Positions 1-5,023 of a stretch of DNA of 28,297 nt are shown here, piece by piece. Location: positions 1-28,297 of the IMG/VR virus record IMGVR_UViG_3300037493_000610. One strand, 5' to 3'. Each line of letters opens with the position of its first letter. Positions within the stretch are counted from its first letter, which is position 1. The DNA comes from a virus. A program made the translations under genes and the position numbers. Under the pieces are notes generated by a model. The model made no database searches. It saw only the letters and a list, made by a program, of their open reading frames with translations, and was not told the origin of the DNA.

Positions 1-530
1 AAACACACGGCCCAATCACCAACGTGAACATTGAGGATAAGTCTAAGAAGCGCGGTGAAGGCTCAGGAGAGGCACCAGTTAAGATGTGTGACCAATGCCA
101 TGAGATTCTGCACATCAGCGTTCCTGTGTGTCCAGCATGTTCTTATGAGTTCCCTAAAGAAGAAAAAGAACAATTGAAACTTCGTAATGATGACATTATG
201 GGAGTAGGGGGTACCGAGCTAGAAATCAGCACTTGGGAGTGGTCAAAGCATGTGAGCAAGACAAGTGGGATAGAGATGCTGAAAGTGACGTACTATGGTG
301 GTTTATCTGATAAGCCAGTGACAGAATACCTATGCGTAAAGCATGATGGATGGGCAGGTCAGAAGGCATTGCAATCGCTGGTTATACTTGCTAAGAAGTC
401 TGGTGCATACCTTATGCCACATAGCACCTTGCAGGATATATGTGATGCAATGAACGAATCCAATTGCCCACAGGCTATTGAGTTTAAGCAAGATGGTAAA
501 TACGCACGAGTAATTGACAGGAGATTTTAA
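1..530 (+). CDS. DEAD/DEAH-box helicase, C-terminal end (5' truncated by window)
   Basis: The reading frame is open from base 3, the window edge, through the GTG at 24. That GTG is therefore not the real start; the gene begins outside the window. The visible part carries a four-cysteine zinc-binding segment (MCDQCHEI, then VCPACSYEFP), preceded by an HGPI sequence and a charged linker. This arrangement is typical of the C-terminal end of phage SF2 DEAD/DEAH helicases used in replication or recombination. The rest is a mixed alpha/beta tail with no recognisable motif. The helicase motifs themselves would lie upstream, so the family call rests on the tail only. The stop overlaps the start of the nuclease gene by one base (TAATG), indicating co-translation. 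Confidence 0.75.
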   Translation, partial: THGPITNVNIEDKSKKRGEGSGEAPVKMCDQCHEILHISVPVCPACSYEFPKEEKEQLKLRNDDIMGVGGTELEISTWEWSKHVSKTSGIEMLKVTYYGGLSDKPVTEYLCVKHDGWAGQKALQSLVILAKKSGAYLMPHSTLQDICDAMNESNCPQAIEFKQDGKYARVIDRRF

Positions 531-880
531 TGGTAGCTGAAAAGGTTAAGTCCGAGCATTTAGAGCAGGTTGAATTTATACAATGGATGCGTAGGACTAT
601 TCCACAGCACCGAGTATTTGCAATTGGTAACGGTGGATTAAGAAATAAAGTAGTGGCCATGAACATGAAGGCAGAAGGTGTCACGGCTGGAGTTCCAGAC
701 CTTATGATACCTAGCCTTAATTGCTTTATTGAGATGAAGCGAGTTAAAGGTGGAACCATATCACCAGAGCAATTGGATTGGATAATCTACTTAAATAATG
801 CTGGTTATCACGCTAAGGTTTGCAAAGGTAAAGATGAAGCTATTGATTTTATCAAATATGTGTTGACAACTATAAAGTAA
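530..880 (+). CDS. VRR-NUC domain nuclease
   Basis: A 116-residue stand-alone VRR-NUC nuclease of the PD-(D/E)XK superfamily. Visible motifs are an N-terminal glutamate helix (E9, E12, E15), G-V-P-D-L with D57, F-I-E-M-K with E68 and K70, and Q81 after the core. This matches the D...ExK...Q metal-binding site of the family. Family members cut branched or flap DNA, and phage versions commonly sit next to a helicase, as here, where they probably resolve replication or recombination intermediates. The ATG overlaps the helicase stop by one base. Length is normal for the single-domain phage form. Confidence 0.9.
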   Translation: MVAEKVKSEHLEQVEFIQWMRRTIPQHRVFAIGNGGLRNKVVAMNMKAEGVTAGVPDLMIPSLNCFIEMKRVKGGTISPEQLDWIIYLNNAGYHAKVCKGKDEAIDFIKYVLTTIK

Positions 881-917
881 ATCATTTATATTTATAACTC
901 ATTAACAAGGAGTGAAT

Positions 918-1106
918 ATGAAACGTAACCAAAAAGAACTAATGGATGTAATGTACCACCACCGACTGAGTGCTACTAATGTGGCTGACTTGCTTTACTG
1001 CAAACCTAACACCGTTCGAGTGTGGCGATGTGAAACAGGCATGTCAATGCCAGATGCAAAACTTGAATTGCTTAAATTAAAACTAAAGGCTAATCAAAAT
1101 GGATGA
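918..1106 (+). CDS. Small helix-turn-helix protein (Cro/XRE-like)
   Basis: A 62-residue protein with a helix-turn-helix at about residues 17-38: LSATNVADLLYCKP, then TVRVWRCETG. This resembles small Cro- or XRE-type DNA-binding proteins. I chose the ATG at 918 because AAGGAG (907-912) sits five bases upstream; a GTG at 912 would overlap that ribosome-binding site. A role as a transcriptional regulator of the early genes is inferred from the fold only. It follows a 37-base gap after the nuclease and overlaps the next gene by eight bases. Confidence 0.7.
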   Translation: MKRNQKELMDVMYHHRLSATNVADLLYCKPNTVRVWRCETGMSMPDAKLELLKLKLKANQNG

Positions 1107-1449
1107 TGTCAATGTTTTTGGTTCCAATGCAGCTAAAATTAGATTTGAGTTATACACAGAGATACTTGAATCAGACAGAAGTGCAAAAAGTTTAATGGAG
1201 CAAGGCTTTTCTAGGTCTGATGTTAGATACAGCCTTAACATGTTAGTTAAAGAAGGTCTTATTTATAAGTATGGCAACAGCGTCAACACTTATTTTAGCG
1301 TCAACAAGTACGATGAAGATACTAAGCCAACTAAGTTAAACCCTATAAAGATACCAGAGCATTATGCAAATAACTTTAACCTGGCGTTATTGATGGGCTA
1401 CACAAATATACCTGCTGCTAAAGGCAGGATGGTTAAGGAGATTATATAA
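1099..1449 (+). CDS. Winged-helix-like hypothetical protein
   Basis: A 116-residue protein of unknown function. Residues about 12-65 look like a winged helix: a helix, then a recognition-like helix in GFSRSDVRYSLNMLVKEGLI, then a short beta wing (YKYGNSVNTYFSV). A lysine- and proline-rich linker leads to a short C-terminal tail. It may bind DNA and regulate early genes, but no known family is clearly recognised. It overlaps the HTH gene by eight bases, and its TAA overlaps the next ATG by one base, so it belongs to the same transcription unit. Confidence 0.6.
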   Translation: MDDVNVFGSNAAKIRFELYTEILESDRSAKSLMEQGFSRSDVRYSLNMLVKEGLIYKYGNSVNTYFSVNKYDEDTKPTKLNPIKIPEHYANNFNLALLMGYTNIPAAKGRMVKEII

Positions 1450-1637
1450 TGATGGTCAATATTTCTTTTGACGATGAAGATGTTGCTTACGTGCTTTTAG
1501 ATAATGTAGTTGCAGTACATCTAAAAAACACATTATTAAACCTAGACCGCAATATGGAAGATGGGGTTGAATTAGTTGCTGCACTTAAAACAGTGCTTGC
1601 TTATTTTAGTGTTGAGGAGAAAGATTATGACTTGTAA
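1449..1637 (+). CDS. Small hypothetical protein
   Basis: A 62-residue acidic protein with no recognised domain. The ATG at 1449 has AAGGAG at 1435-1440, eight bases upstream, and overlaps the previous stop codon (TAATG). The predicted structure is a short beta strand followed by one or two helices. It is coupled to neighbours on both sides; the next gene starts inside its end. No function is assigned. Confidence 0.55.
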   Translation: MMVNISFDDEDVAYVLLDNVVAVHLKNTLLNLDRNMEDGVELVAALKTVLAYFSVEEKDYDL

Positions 1638-1845
1638 AGGTGACTGCAACCAAGGCCGTGACTGTTCGTGCGGAAATAGTAAATCAAATAGAAGCACAGT
1701 CATTGTGACTTCATTATTGTTCGTTGCTATAGTTTCCATGGCATACGGGGTTTACACTCTTTTGCATGGAACGAAAGGGCAACAGTGTGAAATTACTTTG
1801 CAATTCAAAGACAGCAAAGCTACTTACGTTGGCAGGACTGTATGA
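1627..1845 (+). CDS. Small membrane protein with Cys-rich CNQGRxC N-terminus
   Basis: A 72-residue protein. Its cysteine-rich N-terminus (C3, C7, C13, C15 around CNQGRDCSC) is followed by one hydrophobic membrane segment at about residues 24-46 and a short polar tail with C54. The CNQGRDC-type N-terminus is a pattern I recognise from small proteins in many phages of beta- and gammaproteobacteria; its function is unknown. I chose ATG 1627 because GAGGAGA (1614-1620) lies six bases upstream; the longer frame from 1576 has no such signal. It overlaps the previous gene by 11 bases and the next by four (ATGA). Confidence 0.7.
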   Translation: MTCKGDCNQGRDCSCGNSKSNRSTVIVTSLLFVAIVSMAYGVYTLLHGTKGQQCEITLQFKDSKATYVGRTV

Positions 1846-1970
1846 CCTTGGCAGAATTAAATGAACTAAATGCAGCGTATGAACGAATAGAACAGTTGCA
1901 TAAGCAAATTGAATTTTTACAAAAAGAATTACATGAAATAAAAGAGGAAAATAAAAAACCCCACAAGTAA
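1842..1970 (+). CDS. 42-residue coiled-coil micro-protein
   Basis: A very short ORF whose ATG overlaps the previous stop codon as ATGA. It encodes 42 residues with a leucine/isoleucine heptad pattern (L3, L6, L9, I16, L19, I23, L26, L30, I33) and many Glu and Lys, so it should form an amphipathic helix or coiled coil. The overlap and the lack of proline in the helical part support translation. Its 3' end overlaps the leftward terminator of pqqA, which adds sequence constraint. The function is unknown. Confidence 0.5.
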   Translation: MTLAELNELNAAYERIEQLHKQIEFLQKELHEIKEENKKPHK

Positions 1971-1983
1971 TATCCGTGTGGGG
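1953..1983 (-). terminator. Rho-independent terminator for leftward transcription (after pqqA)
   Basis: Read on the minus strand, a 7-bp GC-rich stem (CCCCACA, the 1983-1977 arm, with TGTGGGG, the 1965-1959 arm) and an 11-base loop are followed at once by six T (1958-1953) and then ATTTT. Read rightward, the hairpin has no T tail, so the terminator faces left. It begins 22 bases after the pqqA stop codon and is the first leftward terminator seen to the left of the late gene block. Confidence 0.85.
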
Positions 1984-1985
1984 TG

Positions 1986-2005
1986 TGTATATACAATGTA
2001 TATAC
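1986..2005. repeat. Twin GTATATAC palindromes, 11 bp apart
   Basis: Two identical self-complementary octamers, GTATATAC at 1987-1994 and 1998-2005, are separated by AAT. Their period is 11 bp, close to one helical turn. The first extends to the 10-bp palindrome TGTATATACA (1986-1995). They lie between the pqqA stop and its terminator. They could bind a small dimeric regulator such as the HTH protein encoded at 918, or be chance AT-rich sequence. Confidence 0.35.
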
Positions 2006-2077
2006 TTATTTGTTCATTACGTACATTGTAACTTCAAAGCCAAAACGCATTTCTGTAGCTGCTGGTGATGTCCACAT
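2006..2077 (-). CDS. pqqA: PqqA, pyrroloquinoline quinone precursor peptide
   Basis: A 23-residue peptide matching PqqA along its whole length. It has the MWT-P N-terminus, the T-E-M-R-F centre and the diagnostic G-F-E-V-T-M-Y block, with Glu15 and Tyr19 at the exact positions that PqqE crosslinks during PQQ synthesis, then a short basic end. AAAGGA (2091-2086) lies eight bases before the ATG, and a strong leftward terminator follows the stop. Known biology: PqqA is the sole source of PQQ atoms; it is bound by PqqD and modified by PqqE, PqqF/G, PqqB and PqqC. None of those is present here, so host enzymes must be used. The ending resembles Methylophilaceae PqqA from memory. The gene is inverted within the early block and can easily be missed because of its size. 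Confidence 0.93.
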   Translation of the reverse strand: MWTSPAATEMRFGFEVTMYVMNK

Positions 2078-2098
2078 AATTATATTCCTTTAAAAATT

Positions 2099-2116
2099 GT
2101 ACACATCAGTGTGTAC
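2099..2116. promoter_or_regulatory. 18-bp palindrome upstream of pqqA (possible operator or 5' UTR hairpin)
   Basis: A perfect inverted repeat, GTACACA-TCAG-TGTGTAC, has 7-bp arms and a 4-base spacer. It is centred 30 bases upstream of the pqqA ATG and 12 bp from the Shine-Dalgarno sequence. It could be a repressor operator or a hairpin in the pqqA leader. In the leftward sense it is followed by AATTTTT, so weak attenuation is possible, though the stem is AT-rich. Confidence 0.45.
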
Positions 2117-2136
2117 GTGTTTACATTCTGCTCTTT

Positions 2137-2142
2137 TTTATA
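2137..2142 (-). promoter_or_regulatory. Candidate -10 element for pqqA
   Basis: TATAAA on the minus strand lies 59 bases upstream of the pqqA start, placing a putative transcript start near 2130, just before the palindrome. The hexamer 17 bp further upstream (ATGGTT) matches a sigma70 -35 poorly, so this is a weak call. It would give pqqA its own promoter independent of late readthrough. Confidence 0.25.
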
Positions 2143-2168
2143 CACGTTACAATACGGAAAACCATTAA

Positions 2169-2303
2169 ATGAAAAAGTTAAAAATTAAGATACTTCGCTA
2201 CTTTCGTACACCAAGCCGCGCTAAAGTTAGCCGTGACATCAGAAATTACAATAAAGATGGCATCTCAACAAATTGGATACATGAAGGGAATAAATTGGGA
2301 TGA
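2169..2303 (+). CDS. 44-residue basic hypothetical protein
   Basis: A short ORF rich in Lys and Arg (MKKLKIKILRYFRTPSR at the start), with GGAAAA (2156-2161) seven bases before the ATG. Its stop overlaps the next start as ATGA (2300-2303). That coupling, and its position at the head of the small-gene run to the right of pqqA, are the main evidence that it is real. No domain is recognised; the charge suggests nucleic-acid or membrane-surface binding. Confidence 0.45.
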   Translation: MKKLKIKILRYFRTPSRAKVSRDIRNYNKDGISTNWIHEGNKLG

Positions 2304-2419
2304 AAATAATTAGTAGGGTGAGGTCATGGTATTACTTCACTCTTTTTATTCGCTCTAAGAGCCTTGTACGAAGCCGATTTTATTACAATAAGTTTATAGA
2401 AATAAAGAAAAAGGGTTGA
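2300..2419 (+). CDS. 39-residue basic hypothetical protein
   Basis: This ORF starts within the stop codon of the previous one (ATGA) and ends one base before the next ATG at 2421. The product is 39 residues, strongly basic and aromatic-rich (RSWYYFTLFIRSK, then RSRFYYNKF). The tight head-to-tail packing supports translation. Function unknown; it and the preceding basic ORF could be small early effectors. Confidence 0.45.
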   Translation: MKIISRVRSWYYFTLFIRSKSLVRSRFYYNKFIEIKKKG

Positions 2420-2420
2420 T

Positions 2421-2645
2421 ATGGAAGAAGTAGAGAAATTTGCAGATGAATCAGATAGAGCGTCTGCAATTGAAGCGGCATCAATAGATTTGAGTATTAA
2501 GTTGGCTAGAAACAAGGCAAACCAAAAAGAATACGAGCCAACTGGCTTTTGTTTAAATTGCGGTGAGAAATTATCTAAATTAAAAAGATTCTGCAATAAA
2601 GATTGTGCAGATGACCATGAACGGAGAGTTAAGAATGTCAGATAG
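2421..2645 (+). CDS. Small zinc-finger protein
   Basis: A 74-residue protein: an acidic alanine-rich helix (residues about 1-35) followed by a four-cysteine zinc site, C44-x2-C47 and C58-x3-C62, in CLNCGEKL...RFCNKDCADDHE. This looks like the short DksA/TraR-like or DUF2116-like zinc proteins common in phage early regions. DksA-type proteins act on RNA polymerase, but the paired-acid tip of DksA cannot be confirmed here, so the role is uncertain. The gene overlaps the next by 11 bases. Confidence 0.7.
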   Translation: MEEVEKFADESDRASAIEAASIDLSIKLARNKANQKEYEPTGFCLNCGEKLSKLKRFCNKDCADDHERRVKNVR

Positions 2646-2865
2646 TGTGAACCATCCATCTCATTACACAAGCGGTGGAATTGAAACGATTGATTACATG
2701 GAAGCCAAAGCAACGCCAGAGGAGTTTCGTGGGCATCTTAGATTGACTGCATTGAAGTATCTATCACGAGCTGGCTTAAAGAATGACACGCTTGAGGATT
2801 TAAAGAAGGCAGCGTGGTATATACAATATTTAATTGACTTTATTGAAAGGACAGATGATGAGTGA
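2635..2865 (+). CDS. DUF3310 protein (SaV-like)
   Basis: A 76-residue protein with the family signature N-HPSHYTSGGIETIDY at the N-terminus, followed by LTALKYLSRAGLKN and DLKKAAWYIQYLI. DUF3310 proteins are widespread in phages and are sometimes called nucleotide-kinase-like; the biochemical role is not settled. I chose ATG 2635 because GGAGAG (2623-2628) sits six bases upstream; the longer frame from 2605 adds residues outside the family. It overlaps the following gene by eight bases. Confidence 0.88.
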   Translation: MSDSVNHPSHYTSGGIETIDYMEAKATPEEFRGHLRLTALKYLSRAGLKNDTLEDLKKAAWYIQYLIDFIERTDDE

Positions 2866-3082
2866 CGGTGGCAAAGGGTCTAAGCCAAGACCATTAAGTG
2901 TTGAGCAACAAACATTTGAATCTAACTTTGATGCTATCTTTCGTAATAAAGAACCACTATGCGATATTTGTGGAAAGGTTTTAGATTCAAGTAAAGAGTG
3001 TGCTTATATGGCATGCCCACTAGCATGGAACGAAGCTCGTATGGATATTATTGGGCAGAACGGCCCAATAGGATATGAGTGA
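2858..3082 (+). CDS. Small phage protein with GGKGSxxRP motif and zinc-finger tail
   Basis: A 74-residue protein starting MSDGGKGSKPRP, followed by a short helix containing F-E-S-N-F-D-A-I-F. This resembles a small family found in many proteobacterial phages (GKGS-x-RP, then N-W/F-D-x-I-F). A cysteine set, C35-x2-C38, C48 and C53, is added at the C-terminus and may bind zinc. ATG 2858 has GAAAGGA (2845-2851) six bases upstream; the TTG at 2834 is unlikely. The stop directly abuts the stop of the leftward gene at 3083, making it the last rightward gene in the window. Confidence 0.6.
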   Translation: MSDGGKGSKPRPLSVEQQTFESNFDAIFRNKEPLCDICGKVLDSSKECAYMACPLAWNEARMDIIGQNGPIGYE

Positions 3083-3262
3083 TTAGTTCATTAATGGTCT
3101 AGCAAGGTCATAACATTTCATGCTAAGGCCGTCACCGCTAAACTCTAAATCATTGTTGGCTAGTTCTATAGTAACGGTTTCTTGTTCGTAATCTATAACT
3201 ATTCCAACAATGGTTTGACCTATCAGCTTTTCAGCCATGTCTTTAGCTTCAACTTCTCTCAT
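3083..3262 (-). CDS. 59-residue hypothetical protein, last gene of the late block
   Basis: This ORF starts inside the stop codon of the metallophosphoesterase (ATGA, 3259-3262) and ends at 3083. It encodes a 59-residue acidic protein, probably a short helix followed by beta strands (IVGIVIDYEQETVTIEL). TAGGAA in the 3' end of the upstream gene could serve as ribosome-binding site. No family is recognised. The overlap and unbroken frame make it likely to be real. Confidence 0.6.
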   Translation of the reverse strand: MREVEAKDMAEKLIGQTIVGIVIDYEQETVTIELANNDLEFSGDGLSMKCYDLARPLMN

Positions 3263-4407
3263 ATCATTCCTATGTCACAAGTATGTCGTTCAATCTCACC
3301 GTATTCTTTATGTAATATGATGGCGCACATATCACGACCTGCTCGGTAGCCTTGACCTTGATGCCAAGCATCACGAGCTGCTAGTGTCCTGAAATACTCG
3401 ACCTGACCACCTTGATACTCTTTAACATCCCTATGGTGTACGTGACCTACATACCAGTAGCGATACCTAGAACGGCCCCATTCTTCAGGTATATCGGATG
3501 CCATGATAGACATCATATCTCTGCCTTTTATGGTATCTCCATGCGTAGAGCCTATCAATACCTTACCAAACGGATAGTACCAAGACACTGATGGTGATAG
3601 GTCAACTTCCATGCGCGGCTGATTGTGAAAGAAGCAACTAATCATCAGTGCTAGTGCGTAAGATGAATGGCCATCGTGGTTGCCTTTATTGATGCGGAAT
3701 ATAACTTTCTCATGCTTCTCAAGTAACCGTTGCAAGCAATAGATAATAGCTCGTAATCCGATTTGCTGCACCTTAGCCCAGCGACCATCTACATCAAGCT
3801 GGTGACCTGAATTAGTGACGTTTTTCTGATTGTCCGCGTGGAACATGTCACCGAGATTTAATAACAACGCTGTGTGAGTGTTAGGTGAGCTTGCTATGAG
3901 CCTATCTATAGCACCGCAAGTTAGCTTCTCGGCTATGTCTAAATCAAAGTCATCTCCTGCGTCTTTCGCCCAGGCATACAAACCAAAGTGAGGGTCACCC
4001 ATAGGGATAACTGTCAACGTGTCAGTTTCTTTTAACTTAGGTGGTGGAGATAATGGAGATAGACCTTTAATTTCTTCTGCTAGACTAAATACAAAATCTT
4101 TAATAATTTCTTCTAACTGAGAATTATCAAGAGTTGATTTAACCCACTGGCCACTAGGCTTTCCATCTTTATTATAGTAGGTGCTGACACCCTTGACTAG
4201 GTAGCCTTCTGGCACTGGCCTAACCATATCATTTTGGGGGGCGTAACCTTGCAATGCAGCCTTGCGCCTTACTGCCCTCATTGCCTTATCAACAACCGTT
4301 GGATTAACGTTAAAAAACTTAGCAGCTTGTCGATTGCTACCAAGTTCTATAACCTTGTCTATAAACTCTGCCTGACGTGGCGTGGCAAACTGCTTTAAAT
4401 CTTCCAT
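3259..4407 (-). CDS. Metallophosphoesterase with N-terminal HTH
   Basis: A 382-residue protein. The N-terminus (about 8-50, RQAEFIDKVIELGSNRQAAK onward) looks like a helix-turn-helix. A linker follows, and from about 130 there is a calcineurin-like metallophosphoesterase with all metal-binding motifs: GDPHFG (D138, H140), LGDMFHAD (D187), KGNHD (N243, H244), STHGD (H289) and GHVHH (H322, H324). The family includes Mre11/SbcD-type nucleases and phosphodiesterases. HTH-phosphoesterase proteins occur in other phages, but their substrate is unknown. It sits after the lysis genes, where a late role in DNA processing is possible. It abuts the upstream gene with a TAATG overlap at 4407. Confidence 0.85.
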   Translation of the reverse strand: MEDLKQFATPRQAEFIDKVIELGSNRQAAKFFNVNPTVVDKAMRAVRRKAALQGYAPQNDMVRPVPEGYLVKGVSTYYNKDGKPSGQWVKSTLDNSQLEEIIKDFVFSLAEEIKGLSPLSPPPKLKETDTLTVIPMGDPHFGLYAWAKDAGDDFDLDIAEKLTCGAIDRLIASSPNTHTALLLNLGDMFHADNQKNVTNSGHQLDVDGRWAKVQQIGLRAIIYCLQRLLEKHEKVIFRINKGNHDGHSSYALALMISCFFHNQPRMEVDLSPSVSWYYPFGKVLIGSTHGDTIKGRDMMSIMASDIPEEWGRSRYRYWYVGHVHHRDVKEYQGGQVEYFRTLAARDAWHQGQGYRAGRDMCAIILHKEYGEIERHTCDIGMI

Positions 4408-4655
4408 TATTTTTTAACTAATACCACAGCAGCTTCAATGGCTAAGTTTAAAAGGTTAGGAGCAGTCTTAATAAATTGCTCTTTTATATTACCTTCTAAC
4501 TGAGTTAAAGCTGATTTAACAACTGCTTTTTTAGCAGAGCCAGATAATTCATTATTCATTTGTGATTCAACCAATGATTTAATGATTTCAAATAACTGAG
4601 CATCAATCAAGCGATTTATTACGAAAGACAACAAACTTAATAGGAAACTAGACAT
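4407..4655 (-). CDS. Small hypothetical protein beside the lysis genes
   Basis: An 82-residue protein with a hydrophobic N-terminal helix (SSFLLSLLSFVINRLI), a central amphipathic, charged part and a hydrophobic C-terminus (LLNLAIEAAVVLVKK). AAGGAG lies nine bases before the ATG. It begins one base after the lipoprotein stop. The hydrophobic ends suggest membrane association, so it could be an accessory lysis protein, but no family is recognised. Confidence 0.6.
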   Translation of the reverse strand: MSSFLLSLLSFVINRLIDAQLFEIIKSLVESQMNNELSGSAKKAVVKSALTQLEGNIKEQFIKTAPNLLNLAIEAAVVLVKK

Positions 4656-4656
4656 A

Positions 4657-4860
4657 CTATTGCTCCTTACATTCTAATGTGAAATAGATAAGTTCTATCA
4701 AATACCAATCAGCCACCGATAATTCTTTTTGCGGATTCACTTCCACTTGGATGTTCGGTTGACATACCAATTTTTTTGCTGGATGCGATAGTGATAGCTG
4801 GATTGACGAACAAGCCGACAATGACAACAATAGAAGTGCCAATAGAAAGAATGTCTGCAT
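4657..4860 (-). CDS. Rz1-like outer-membrane lipoprotein (putative o-spanin), nested in the holin gene
   Basis: From ATG 4860 this frame encodes 67 residues with a clean lipoprotein signal: MQTFF, a leucine-rich core, then the lipobox LSAC with the lipidated cysteine at residue 17 and SS after it. The mature part is about 51 residues. Small lipoproteins of this kind next to holin and endolysin are usually Rz1-type o-spanins, which fuse inner and outer membranes at the end of lysis. The frame overlaps the 3' half of the holin gene (4709-4860) in another phase. The frame is open to 4974, but an earlier start would put non-signal sequence before the lipobox. The ribosome-binding site is weak, so translation may depend on holin translation. 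Confidence 0.65.
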   Translation of the reverse strand: MQTFFLLALLLLSLSACSSIQLSLSHPAKKLVCQPNIQVEVNPQKELSVADWYLIELIYFTLECKEQ

Positions 4861-5023
4861 CCGACAATGGTAGCTCATAGCCAAATGCTTTAGCCAATGC
4901 CACAATAGCAGCCAATAGCCCTGCAATGACTGAGCCAGTGATTTGGCCTTTCTTCCATGCTTCAGGATTAGCAACTTCTTGACCTTTGCGAAATACAGAA
5001 AATAAAGCTATTAATTTATTCAT
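4709..5023 (-). CDS. Putative holin
   Basis: A 104-residue protein with two predicted membrane segments at about residues 30-48 (TGSVIAGLLAAIVALAKAF) and 58-78 (ILSIGTSIVVIVGLFVNPA), a basic N-terminus and a polar C-terminus. The RKGQEVANPEAWKKGQIT lead-in is familiar from class II-type holins in phages of betaproteobacteria. Holins form the inner-membrane lesion that releases the endolysin. Its start overlaps the endopeptidase stop (ATGA), and its 3' half contains the nested lipoprotein frame. The class call is by topology and context. Confidence 0.75.
   Translation of the reverse strand: MNKLIALFSVFRKGQEVANPEAWKKGQITGSVIAGLLAAIVALAKAFGYELPLSDADILSIGTSIVVIVGLFVNPAITIASSKKIGMSTEHPSGSESAKRIIGG

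Noticed and set aside
24-530. Complete gene starting at GTG 24
   Set aside because: The frame is open to the window edge and reads as a helicase tail upstream of the GTG, so the gene is truncated by the window.
1953-1983. Terminator for the rightward early genes
   Set aside because: Read rightward, the hairpin is followed by TGTGTATATAC and not by a T tract. The T tract is on the leftward side.
2006-2077. pqqA-like frame being a chance ORF
   Set aside because: Full-length agreement with PqqA length and spacing, correct Glu/Tyr positions, a ribosome-binding site and an adjacent terminator together make chance very unlikely.
2099-2116. Reading the palindrome upstream of pqqA as a full rho-independent terminator
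   Set aside because: The stem is AT-rich with only three G/C pairs per arm and the T tract is short (AATTTTT). Operator or leader hairpin fits better.
2324-2713. Leftward 129-codon ORF
   Set aside because: It is opposite the zinc-finger and basic small genes, lacks domain features and covers well-coupled rightward genes; an antisense shadow.
4861-4974. Longer form of the lipoprotein from 4974
   Set aside because: It would place about 38 residues before the signal peptide; lipoprotein export needs the signal at the N-terminus.
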